Positions 1 to 6,409 of a DNA stretch of 6,988 nt are shown one piece after another (positions within the stretch are counted from its first letter, which is position 1; every line of letters begins with the position of its first letter). The notes beneath the pieces were generated by a model. That model ran no database searches and was not told the DNA's origin. It was given only the letters and a program-made list of their open reading frames with translations. The position numbers were made by a program, and so were the translations under genes. Source of the DNA: Verrucomicrobiota bacterium (lineage in GTDB: Bacteria; Verrucomicrobiota; Kiritimatiellia; CAIQIC01; Lenti-01); contig DMJA01000112.1 in assembly GCA_003451935.1 (NCBI GenBank), forward strand, positions 1 through 6,988, written 5' to 3'.

Positions 1-399
1 GTCTATCGCTTCGCGGAGCCGGAATCGGTTCGGGCGGCGGAGACGGAGCTGGGCTTGGCGAATCCGGCGAAGATCCTGTGCATGGCGGATTTACCGACGG
101 ATCCGGACCAACGCGCCGAGGCGCTCGGGTTTCTCAAATCGCGCGGGATCGATGGCGTGATCCTGTTCCGCCCGATGCTGCTGGAATTAGCCGAGCGGAT
201 CGACGTGAAGAAGACCTACGAGAAATCCGATCTTCTTCAGATCCTGCGCATTTTGAAAAACTACGATCTGCTCAAGAGCGGCCAGATGGACCTGTTCGCC
301 CATGCCCGCCGTCGCAGGCCGTCGGCCCCGGTGCCGGAACAGACGGGGATCCTGCCTGCCGCCGGCCTGCCGGACGACGGCAGCCCGCTGGACGATTAA
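1..399 (+). CDS. Hypothetical protein, C-terminal part (5' end outside window)
   Basis: The reading frame is open from the first base to a TAA at 397-399, giving 132 visible residues, so the true start probably lies upstream. A TTG at 55 preceded by GGAG (45-48) could be a start, but the 18 codons before it also read as ordinary protein, so I favour a truncated gene. I do not recognise the family. The visible part has two pieces. The first is a mixed alpha/beta segment with alternating hydrophobics around GIDGVILFRPML. The second is a charged helical segment rich in Lys, Asp and Leu (VKKTYEKSDLLQILRILKNY). It ends in a basic Arg-run (RRRRP) followed by a Pro/Gly/Asp-rich, probably disordered tail. 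No signal peptide, membrane span or cysteine motif is seen. It sits 22 bp upstream of dprA on the same strand, so co-transcription is likely. Gene presence is well supported by frame and spacing; function is unknown. Confidence 0.75.
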   Translation, partial: VYRFAEPESVRAAETELGLANPAKILCMADLPTDPDQRAEALGFLKSRGIDGVILFRPMLLELAERIDVKKTYEKSDLLQILRILKNYDLLKSGQMDLFAHARRRRPSAPVPEQTGILPAAGLPDDGSPLDD

Positions 400-408
400 A
401 CCCTGGCT

Positions 409-412
409 GGAG
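409..412 (+). promoter_or_regulatory. Ribosome binding site of dprA
   Basis: GGAG lies 9 bases before the ATG at 422. A second GGAG at 417-420 is only one base from the ATG and too close to serve. This site supports the start at 422 over the in-frame ATG at 302, which lies inside the preceding gene. Confidence 0.55.
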
Positions 413-421
413 CTACGGAGC

Positions 422-1573
422 ATGACGTCGCGCGAGGCCTATATTGTGCTGAACCGGATCGAGGGCATCGGTCCGGTGAAGGTGCGCGCGCTGTGCGAGG
501 CGTTGGGCTCGCCGGAGGCGGTGCTGTCGGCCTCGGCGGACGGCCTGGCCGCGGTGCGGGGCGTGGGGCCGAAGGGGGCCGAGAACATCGTGTCGCAACG
601 GGGGGGGCTGGACGCGGGGCGCGAAGAAGCGGCGGCGGCGAAGCTGGGGGCGCGGCTGGTCACGCCGGTGGACCCGGACTATCCGGCGTCCTTGAAGACG
701 ATCTACGATCCGCCGCTCTGCCTGTATGTGCGCGGGGCGCTGGAGAAGAAGGACGAGCAGGCGCTGGCGATCGTGGGCACGCGGCGGGTGTCGCACTACG
801 GGGCCGCGCAGGCGGAGCGCTTGGCTTATCAAGCGTCGAAGGCCGGATTTGTGATTGTCAGCGGCATGGCGCGCGGCATCGACACGGTGGCGCACCGGGC
901 GGCGCTGAAGGCGGGCGGCCGTACGATCGCGGTGCTGGGCGGGGCGATGGACAAGCTGTATCCGCCCGAGAATCGCGAGTTGGCCGAGGAGATTGCTGCG
1001 CATGGCGCATTGATCAGCGAATTTCCCTTGGGGCGCGAGCCGGACCGCACGACGTTCCCGTACCGGAACCGGGTGGTGAGCGGCCTGTCGAAAGGCGTGC
1101 TGGTGGTGGAGGCGGGGCTGGACAGCGGCGCGATGAACACGGCGGAACAAGCCTTGGAACAGGGGCGCAGCGTGATGGCCGTTCCGGGGCGCGTGGACAT
1201 GGAGGGATCGAAGGGTCCTCACCGCCTGATCCAGAACGGCGCGCGGCTGGTCGAGGATTTGTCGGACATCCTGAAGGAATTTGAATTCCTGTTTCCGCCC
1301 GCCGAGCAGGCCCGGCTGGTCCGCCAGCAGGATGCCCGGCAACGGTTGACGCTGGCGCCCGCGGAGGAATCCGTCGTGCGCGCGCTGTGGACGGAGCCCG
1401 ATTTGGATTTCGACGATCTCATCCGGCGCACGGGGCTTTCGTCCGCGCGGTTGATGACCTTGTCGATGCAACTGGAAATGAAGCGCGTCCTCCGCCGGCT
1501 CCCGGGCCGGCGGCTGGCGCTGATGGATGAAATCCGCCAGTGGGAACTGTCCCCGGCGGAAGAAACCCCTTGA
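422..1573 (+). CDS. dprA: DNA-processing protein DprA (Smf)
   Basis: DprA binds single-stranded DNA in the cytoplasm and loads RecA on it; it is essential for natural transformation where that occurs, but is also present in many bacteria not known to be competent. The 383-residue product has the full family layout. An N-terminal helix-hairpin-helix region (about residues 10-60) contains IEGIGPVKVRAL and VRGVGPKGAENI. The Rossmann-like DprA/Smf core (about 75-285) carries AIVGTRRVSHYG (116-127), SGMARGIDTVAH (147-158), AVLGGAMDKLYPPENREL (170-187), SEFPLG (199-204), FPYRNRVVSGLSKGVLVVEA (212-231) and AVPG (253-256). A C-terminal winged-helix segment (about 312-366) completes it. Length is normal for the family. 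The start at 422 has a good RBS; the open frame extends upstream to 302, but only over the preceding gene. The gene is followed by topA after 17 bp, a pairing known from many bacteria. A run of eight G at 600-607 falls between the hairpin region and the core. Confidence 0.96.
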   Translation: MTSREAYIVLNRIEGIGPVKVRALCEALGSPEAVLSASADGLAAVRGVGPKGAENIVSQRGGLDAGREEAAAAKLGARLVTPVDPDYPASLKTIYDPPLCLYVRGALEKKDEQALAIVGTRRVSHYGAAQAERLAYQASKAGFVIVSGMARGIDTVAHRAALKAGGRTIAVLGGAMDKLYPPENRELAEEIAAHGALISEFPLGREPDRTTFPYRNRVVSGLSKGVLVVEAGLDSGAMNTAEQALEQGRSVMAVPGRVDMEGSKGPHRLIQNGARLVEDLSDILKEFEFLFPPAEQARLVRQQDARQRLTLAPAEESVVRALWTEPDLDFDDLIRRTGLSSARLMTLSMQLEMKRVLRRLPGRRLALMDEIRQWELSPAEETP

Positions 1574-1581
1574 AGGAAAGG
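1573..1581 (+). promoter_or_regulatory. Purine-rich ribosome binding site of topA
   Basis: AAGGAAAGG begins on the last base of the dprA stop codon and ends 9 bases before ATG 1591. It decides the topA start: the frame stays open back to a GTG at 1540, but that lies inside dprA, and the protein from 1591 begins exactly like other TopA proteins (MAKNLVIVESPAKAKTI). The overlap with the dprA stop suggests translational coupling. Confidence 0.65.
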
Positions 1582-1590
1582 AAAACGAAC

Positions 1591-4170
1591 ATGGCGAAGA
1601 ACCTGGTGATCGTGGAGTCTCCCGCGAAGGCGAAGACCATCAACAAGCTGCTGGGCAAGGACTACCTCGTGAAGGCCTCGATGGGGCACGTGCGGGACCT
1701 GCCCGAGCGCGCCCTGGGCGTGGATGTGGAGCACGGTTTCGCGCCGCAATATGTGGCGATCAAGGGCCGCACGAAGATTTTGTCGGACCTGCAGGCGGCG
1801 GCGGCGAAGGCGGAGATCGTCTATTTGGCGCCCGACCCGGACCGCGAAGGGGAGGCCATCGCCTGGCATCTGCGCGAGGCGCTCAAGGGCAAGTCGCCGC
1901 TGGAGAAGTTTCGCCGCGTGACGTACAACGAGATCACGGCGCCGGCGATCCGCAAGGCCTTCAGCCAGCCGGGCGAGATCAACCAGCTGCGGGTGGACAG
2001 CCAGCAGGCGCGGCGCATCCTCGACCGCGTGGTGGGCTACAAGGTGAGCCCGATGCTGTGGCGGCGGATCCCGGGCGCGTCGAGCGCGGGCCGGGTGCAG
2101 TCGGTGGCGTTGCGGCTGGTGTGCGAGCGGGAAACGGCCATCCGGGGCTTCCAGCCGGAGCCCTATTGGATCCTGGGCGTCAAGGCGGCGAAGCAGGTGG
2201 ATCCGCGCGCCCCGTTTACCGCCTATCTGGCGAAGCTGAACGGCGCCAAGGCGGAGGTGAAGGACGAGGCGCTGGCGCTGCGCCTGGTCGAGGAGCTGAA
2301 GCGGCGTTCCCTGCGCGTGTCGGACGTGCTGCGCAAAGAGATCCGCAAGAACGCGCCGCCCCCGTTCATCACCAGCAGCCTGCAGCAGGCGGCCAGCAGC
2401 GCGCTGGGCTTTTCGCCGTCGCGCACGATGCGCATCGCCCAGAAGCTCTACGAAGGCGTGGACCTCGGCCATGGCTCGGCCTCGGGCTTGATCACCTACA
2501 TGCGCACGGATTCGTTCACCATCGCGCAGGAAGCCCGCGGGCAGGCCAGGGAATTCATCCAGAAGGAGCACGGGCCGGAATTCCTGCCCGAGACGCCCAA
2601 CGTGTTCCGCAACCGGTCCAGCGCGCAGGAGGCCCACGAGGCCATCCGGCCGACCGATCCCGCGCGAACGCCCGACAGCCTGAAAGCCATCCTCGAGCGC
2701 GACGATTGGCGGCTCTACGATCTGATCTGGCGGCGTTTCATGGCCAGCCAGATGGCCCCGGCGCGCATCGCGCAGCGCACCGCCGAAATCGAGGCGGCCG
2801 GCGGAGCGGATGCGGGCGCGGACGCGTTCCTGTTCCGTGCGACGGCGTCGGAGATCGTGTTCCCCGGCTTCATGCGCGTGTCGGGCCAGGAGCAGCGCAA
2901 GAAGGAGGAGGCCGAGGCCGCCGAGGAAAGCGACGAGGTGGAAAGCCTGCCGCCGCTGGAGAAGGGCGAGGGGCTTGATGCGGTGGAATGGCTCAACGAC
3001 CGCAAGGAGACGCAGCCGCCTCCGCGCTTCACCGAAGCCTCGCTGGTGAAGGTGCTGGAGGAGAATGGCGTAGGCCGTCCGAGCACCTATGCGCAAATCA
3101 TCTCGACGCTGCTGGACCGCAAATATGTGGACCGGGAGAAGCGGGCCCTGGTGCCCACCGACCTGGGCCTGAAGGTGTTCGAATTCCTCGTGGCGAACCT
3201 CGATGCGCTGTTCGACGTGCAATTCACCGCCGGCATGGAGGAGAAGCTCGACCAGGTCGAGGAAGGGAAAGTGGCGTGGACGGACATGCTGTCCGCGTTC
3301 TACGAAAAGTTCCAGGTATGGCTGGGGGCGGCGCGCGGCCCGGACGCGGATGCCACCGCGGTGGAGAAGACGCTGGAGGCCCTGTCCGCCGTGAAGGAAT
3401 GGCAGCCGCCGATGAAGCGGGGGGCCAAGACGGTCTATAGCGACGAGAAGTTCGTCGACTCCATCCGCCGCCAGTTCGCCGAGAAGAAGCGCCCGATCAC
3501 GGGCCGCCAGCAGGACGCGCTCGTCAAGCTGATCTTCCGCTACCAGCCCCAGATTCCCGGCGCGGACGCGCTCATCGCGGATCTGAAGCTGGCCGCGCCG
3601 GCGGGCGAAGCCGAGCGCGAGCCGCCGCGCCAGGAGACCTTTGCCAAGTTGGCGCTGCTGGAAGCGGTGGAATTCGCCCCGCCGCGGAAGTTCGGCAAGA
3701 AGGTCTATGACGACGGCGAATTCTGCGCCTCGCTGCGAAACCAGGTGAACGGGGGCAAGCGGCTGTCGCCCGCCCAGGTTTCCTACCTCGACAAGATCCT
3801 GCGCAAGTATGCCAAGCAGATTCCAGACTTCGAGAAGCACGTGGAGGCGCTGGGCATGGAAGCGGAACCGCCGGCTCCCGCCGAAGGCCATCTGGAGGAG
3901 ATCCTGGCGTTGTTCGATGCGGTGAAGGTGTGGCGCCCCGCCACGACCCGCAAGGGCCGCACGTGGGACGACGCCGATTTCCTGAAGTCGTTGAAAACGC
4001 AGTTCGCGGAGCGCAAGCAGCTTTCGTTCAAGCAGGTGGGCGCGCTCAAGCGGATGGCCGTCACCTATGCCGCGCAACTGCCGAACTATGCGGAGGCCAT
4101 GGCGAAGTACGGCCTGCCGGAACCCCGCGCCGCCAAAAAGGGCGAGGAATCCAGCGCGGCGAAGGAATAA
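1591..4170 (+). CDS. topA: Type IA DNA topoisomerase I with atypical repeat C-terminus
   Basis: TopA relaxes negative supercoils by cutting one strand through a 5'-phosphotyrosine link and passing the other strand. The 859-residue product has a complete core. The Toprim domain is at about 1-130, with VIVESPAKAKTI (E9, K13) and the acidic triad in PDPDREGEAIAWHL (D82, D84, E86). The conserved GRVQSVALRLV starts at 168. The catalytic tyrosine is Y303 in ITYMRTDS, followed by AHEAIRPT (348-355) and the LVKVLEENGVGRPSTYAQII segment (485-504). The core ends near residue 580. Most bacterial TopA proteins then carry Cys4 zinc ribbons. This one has only two cysteines (C178, C712), so none can form. 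Instead there are three related segments of about 75 residues (591-666, 683-756, 767-842) and a short Lys/Glu/Ala tail. These do not resemble the glycine-rich Toprim C-terminal repeat of actinobacterial TopA or the SWIB fusion of chlamydial TopA. Core activity is near certain; the tail's role, probably DNA binding or processivity, is inference. Confidence 0.97.
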   Translation: MAKNLVIVESPAKAKTINKLLGKDYLVKASMGHVRDLPERALGVDVEHGFAPQYVAIKGRTKILSDLQAAAAKAEIVYLAPDPDREGEAIAWHLREALKGKSPLEKFRRVTYNEITAPAIRKAFSQPGEINQLRVDSQQARRILDRVVGYKVSPMLWRRIPGASSAGRVQSVALRLVCERETAIRGFQPEPYWILGVKAAKQVDPRAPFTAYLAKLNGAKAEVKDEALALRLVEELKRRSLRVSDVLRKEIRKNAPPPFITSSLQQAASSALGFSPSRTMRIAQKLYEGVDLGHGSASGLITYMRTDSFTIAQEARGQAREFIQKEHGPEFLPETPNVFRNRSSAQEAHEAIRPTDPARTPDSLKAILERDDWRLYDLIWRRFMASQMAPARIAQRTAEIEAAGGADAGADAFLFRATASEIVFPGFMRVSGQEQRKKEEAEAAEESDEVESLPPLEKGEGLDAVEWLNDRKETQPPPRFTEASLVKVLEENGVGRPSTYAQIISTLLDRKYVDREKRALVPTDLGLKVFEFLVANLDALFDVQFTAGMEEKLDQVEEGKVAWTDMLSAFYEKFQVWLGAARGPDADATAVEKTLEALSAVKEWQPPMKRGAKTVYSDEKFVDSIRRQFAEKKRPITGRQQDALVKLIFRYQPQIPGADALIADLKLAAPAGEAEREPPRQETFAKLALLEAVEFAPPRKFGKKVYDDGEFCASLRNQVNGGKRLSPAQVSYLDKILRKYAKQIPDFEKHVEALGMEAEPPAPAEGHLEEILALFDAVKVWRPATTRKGRTWDDADFLKSLKTQFAERKQLSFKQVGALKRMAVTYAAQLPNYAEAMAKYGLPEPRAAKKGEESSAAKE
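3361..4116 (+). repeat. Three tandem ~75-residue protein repeats in the TopA C-terminus
   Basis: Reading TopA residues 591-842 by eye shows three copies at 3361-3588, 3637-3858 and 3889-4116. Each opens with a short helix (LEALSAVKEW, LALLEAVEFA, LALFDAVKVW). A Pro/basic turn and a K-x-V/T-Y/W-(S/D)-D element follow (TVYSDEKF, KVYDDGEF, RTWDDADF), then an S-I/L-x-x-Q helix (F621, F711 and F797 are equivalent). Next comes a (I/L)-(T/S)-x-x-Q start of the last helix (ITGRQ, LSPAQ, LSFKQ). The copy closes on Y-x-x-Q-(I/L)-P (YQPQIP, YAKQIP, YAAQLP). Spacing between copies is 90 and 86 residues. Linkers are rich in Pro, Ala and Glu. The copies are divergent, so the duplication is old and not a recent DNA-level repeat. 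The pattern suggests a compact, mainly helical unit; I do not recognise the domain. Confidence 0.8.
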
Positions 4171-4176
4171 CGGGCC

Positions 4177-4180
4177 GGGA
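4177..4180 (+). promoter_or_regulatory. Probable ribosome binding site of xerC
   Basis: GGGA ends 9 bases before ATG 4190 and lies in the 19-bp gap after topA. It is a modest match, but it is the only one placed to serve a start outside topA. The frame is open further upstream to 4067, which is inside topA. Confidence 0.4.
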
Positions 4181-4189
4181 CGGCGTCGC

Positions 4190-5239
4190 ATGGGTTCCCG
4201 GAAGTCCCAGTCGCGCCCGCGCACGGCCCTGCGGTTGCGCGCGGAGGTCCCGCCGAGCGCGCCGCCGGCGGACGGGGCTTCCATCGCGGACGATCCGGCG
4301 GTGGCGCAGTTTGTGCGCCATCTGCGGGTGGAGCGGAACGCCTCCGACCATACCCTGGCCGCCTATTTGTCGGACATCCGGCAGTTCTGCGCGCAGCTGT
4401 GGGGCGAGGACGCGCGGCCGCCGTTCCCTTGGAAATCGCCGGACCGGTTTGCGGCGCGGCGTTTTTTGGCGTCGTTCCAGAAGGCGGGGATGGCTCCGGC
4501 GACGGCCAGCCGCAAGATGTCCAGCCTGCGCTCGTTCTTCCGGTTTCTCGTCCGGGAGGGGCTGGTGAAGGGCAATCCGTTCGCCGGCCTGCAGCAGCCC
4601 AAGGCCCGCCGCCGCCTGCCGAGCGTGCTCAGCCGTGACGAGGTGCTTCGCCTGCTCGAGGCGCCCGCGCACCTCCGCGAGCAGGCGCGGGCGAAGGAGA
4701 AAAATGCCGCCGCTCCCTTTGCGGATTATGCCGCGCTGCGCGATACGGCCATCCTGGAACTGCTCTACAGCACGGGCATGCGCATCGCCGAACTGTGCGG
4801 GCTGACCGATGCGCGGCTGGACTTGCTGTCGGGCACCGCGCTGGTCCGCGGCAAGGGCAAGAAGGAGCGGTTCTGCCCCATCGGCCGCCCCGCCGCGCAG
4901 GCCCTGCAGGCCGCGCTGGACGCCCGCGACGGCCTGTTGGCGGCCCTCGGCAAGAGCCGGGCGCAACACTTGTTTGTAAACAAGCATGGCGGTCCGCTCA
5001 CCCCCCGCTCGGTCGAACGGTCGCTGAAAAAGCATCTGGCCGAGGCGCGGCTGGACCCGGGCCTCACGCCGCACGTGATGCGGCACAGCTTCGCCACGCA
5101 CCTGCTCGACGCGGGCGCCGACCTGCGCAGCGTGCAGGAACTGCTGGGCCACGCCAGCCTCTCGACGACGCAGATCTATACCCATGTGAGCGTGGAACGC
5201 TTGAAGGAAGAATACGGAAAGGCCCATCCGCGGGCCTAG
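4190..5239 (+). CDS. xerC: Site-specific tyrosine recombinase, XerC type
   Basis: With a partner recombinase, XerC resolves chromosome dimers at dif by strand exchange through a 3'-phosphotyrosine. The 349-residue product has the N-terminal SAM-like core-binding domain (about 35-130; VERNASDHTLAAYLSDIRQF). It also has the catalytic domain with all expected residues: R198 in YSTGMRIAEL, K222 in GKGKKER, H295 and R298 in HVMRHSFATHLL, H321 in ELLGHASLSTTQIY, and nucleophile Y330. The C-terminal QELLGHASLSTTQIYTHV and KAHPRA favour XerC over XerD, as does the position after topA. It is longer than the usual ~300 residues. There is a basic, Pro/Ala-rich N-terminal extension of about 33 residues, and an insertion of about 20 residues (roughly 160-180, charged, Ala-rich) between LLEAP and LRDTAILELL. 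The start at 4190 is the first ATG beyond topA; a later start could remove some of the extension. An integron or phage integrase role is unlikely given the context. Confidence 0.93.
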   Translation: MGSRKSQSRPRTALRLRAEVPPSAPPADGASIADDPAVAQFVRHLRVERNASDHTLAAYLSDIRQFCAQLWGEDARPPFPWKSPDRFAARRFLASFQKAGMAPATASRKMSSLRSFFRFLVREGLVKGNPFAGLQQPKARRRLPSVLSRDEVLRLLEAPAHLREQARAKEKNAAAPFADYAALRDTAILELLYSTGMRIAELCGLTDARLDLLSGTALVRGKGKKERFCPIGRPAAQALQAALDARDGLLAALGKSRAQHLFVNKHGGPLTPRSVERSLKKHLAEARLDPGLTPHVMRHSFATHLLDAGADLRSVQELLGHASLSTTQIYTHVSVERLKEEYGKAHPRA

Positions 5240-5243
5240 GAAA

Positions 5244-5248
5244 GAGGA
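5244..5248 (+). promoter_or_regulatory. Ribosome binding site of the DJ-1 family gene
   Basis: GAGGA lies 6 bases before ATG 5255, inside the 15-bp gap after xerC. It is the clearest Shine-Dalgarno match in the downstream half of the window and fixes this start. Confidence 0.6.
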
Positions 5249-5254
5249 ACAGTC

Positions 5255-5818
5255 ATGACCCAGAAGAAGAATGTATGCGTGCTGGTGGCCGATGGCTCGG
5301 AGGAGATGGAGGTCGTCATCACCGTGGATGTGCTGCGCCGGGCGGGCATCGGCGTGTTTCTGGCCGGCGTGGGGGAGGAGACCCGGATGGTGACGACGTC
5401 GCGGGGCGTCCGCATCGCGCCGGACGGGGCCTGGGATCCCGCCGAAATGGTGCGCTTCGATGCGCTGGTGATTCCCGGCGGCATTGGCGGGACGCAGGCG
5501 ATGCGGGAGGACGAGAGCGTGAAGCAGGCCATCCGCGAATTCCTGCAGGCGGGCAAGGTCGTCGCGTCCCTGTGCGCCGGGCCGACCGTGCTGCACGAAG
5601 CCGGCGTGCTGGCCGGGAAGACCTACACGAGCCATCCCGGCAGCCGCGACGAGCTGCCCGCCGGCATCTGGGTGGACAAGGCCGTGGTGCGCGACGGGAA
5701 CCTCCTGACGAGCCAGGCCCCGGGGACGGCCTTCGCCTTCGCACTCGCGCTCATCGAGATGCTGGAGTCGCCCGAAATCGCCCAAAAGGTGGCGGCCGGC
5801 ATGCTCTACCAAGCCTAG
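5255..5818 (+). CDS. DJ-1/PfpI family protein, DJ-1/YajL-like
   Basis: The 187-residue product matches the DJ-1 clade along its whole length (human DJ-1 has 189). The start NVCVLVADGSEEMEVVITVD is the family's first strand and helix, with E19 in the place of DJ-1 E18. The nucleophile elbow VASLCAGPTVLHEAGVL carries C107, equivalent to DJ-1 C106. YTSHPGSRDEL supplies H127, equivalent to H126. VIPGGIGG (72-79) is the other signature loop. Proteins of this clade are cytosolic dimers with an oxidation-sensitive cysteine, linked to oxidative-stress protection, chaperone activity and glyoxalase-type activity; the proposed protein deglycase activity is disputed. There is no signal peptide, and no protease triad can be assigned from sequence. 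The gene follows xerC by 15 bp with a good RBS and precedes the methyltransferase-like gene by 7 bp, so shared transcription is likely. The exact substrate cannot be told. Confidence 0.93.
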   Translation: MTQKKNVCVLVADGSEEMEVVITVDVLRRAGIGVFLAGVGEETRMVTTSRGVRIAPDGAWDPAEMVRFDALVIPGGIGGTQAMREDESVKQAIREFLQAGKVVASLCAGPTVLHEAGVLAGKTYTSHPGSRDELPAGIWVDKAVVRDGNLLTSQAPGTAFAFALALIEMLESPEIAQKVAAGMLYQA

Positions 5819-5825
5819 GCCGGAA

Positions 5826-6404
5826 ATGCCGCGGGAACACGCCATTCCGCCGGGGCTGGAACGGCTGACCGTGCCGCCCGAGGCGGGCGATCTTCCCGTA
5901 CCGCGTTTCGTGGATGCCTTCATCCGCGACGCCGAGGACCGCGCCGAGGAATATGGCGGGCGCGCGGGCAAGGGGCTTTTCGTGCCCGGCGACTACCGCT
6001 ACGCCTTCCAGATCCTGCAATGGTTGCTGCACACGAAGAGGGCAGGCAAGGGCGCGGCGTTGCTGGAATGGGGCAGCGGGCAGGGGATGGTCGCGATCCT
6101 GGCGGCGTTGCTGGGGTATGATTCCGTCGGCGTGGAGATCGACGAGGCGCTGGTCCGCGAATCGCGCGAGCTGGCCGCCCGCTACGACACGAAGGCGCGT
6201 TTCGAGCATGGCAGCTATGACCCGGCCACGCCCGGCCTGAAGGTGGTCACGGCGAAAAAGCGCGCCGTGGTCTATGTGTACCCATGGCCCGGCGAGGAGC
6301 CGTTCTTTCTCCGGCTGTTCGATGAAACGGCGGAGGCCGGCGCCTTCCTGCTGATGTGCCTCGGGCCGGAGGACATCCGCGTGTACCGCAAGAAAGGCGA
6401 GTAG
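5826..6404 (+). CDS. Class I SAM-dependent methyltransferase-like protein
   Basis: The 192-residue product has a recognisable Rossmann SAM-binding core. Motif I is LLEWGSGQGMVAILAALLGY (79-98), with G83, G85 and G87. Motif II is VGVEID (101-106), where E104 is the acidic residue expected to hold the SAM ribose. A later hydrophobic strand, VVYVYPWPGEEPFFLRLF (148-165), occupies the motif IV region and reads YPWPGEE rather than the NPPY or DPPY of base-modifying enzymes. AGAFLLMCLG (171-180) is the next strand. The N-terminal ~70 residues are charged and include GKGLFVPGDYRYAFQILQWL, which may close over the cofactor. The C-terminus is short and basic (VYRKKGE). The substrate is unknown. A relation to DOT1-like class I methyltransferases is possible but unproven. 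The start is weakly supported: AGG overlapping the preceding stop lies 6 bases upstream, which suggests translational coupling. An ATG as the first codon and a gap of 7 bp make it the best choice. Confidence 0.8.
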   Translation: MPREHAIPPGLERLTVPPEAGDLPVPRFVDAFIRDAEDRAEEYGGRAGKGLFVPGDYRYAFQILQWLLHTKRAGKGAALLEWGSGQGMVAILAALLGYDSVGVEIDEALVRESRELAARYDTKARFEHGSYDPATPGLKVVTAKKRAVVYVYPWPGEEPFFLRLFDETAEAGAFLLMCLGPEDIRVYRKKGE

Positions 6405-6409
6405 GGGGC

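Noticed and set aside
302..421. 40-codon upstream extension of dprA to an in-frame ATG
   Set aside because: It overlaps the end of the preceding gene, reads as Arg/Pro/Cys-rich non-family sequence, and ATG 422 has a proper RBS and starts at the normal DprA N-terminus.
1540..1590. 17-codon upstream extension of topA to a GTG
   Set aside because: It lies inside dprA and would place extra residues before the highly conserved MAKNLVIVESPAKAKTI start, which has its own RBS.
1527..2978. Open frame of 483 codons on the plus strand overlapping dprA and topA
   Set aside because: The translation is Gly/Ala/Arg-rich low-complexity sequence out of frame with topA, whose own frame carries all catalytic motifs.
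4067..4189. 41-codon upstream extension of xerC into topA
   Set aside because: Arg/Pro-rich translation that is out of frame with real topA sequence; ATG 4190 is the first start beyond topA.
1219..4284. Open frame of 1021 codons on the minus strand, across all of topA
   Set aside because: It is a mirror of the high-GC, codon-biased topA gene. Its translation is rich in Arg, His, Leu and Gln with no domain-like pattern, and topA on the other strand is unmistakable.
4061..5971. Open frame of 636 codons on the minus strand, across xerC and the DJ-1 gene
   Set aside because: Same GC-driven shadow effect. It crosses three real genes and their gaps and shows low-complexity Arg/Gly/Ala/His composition.
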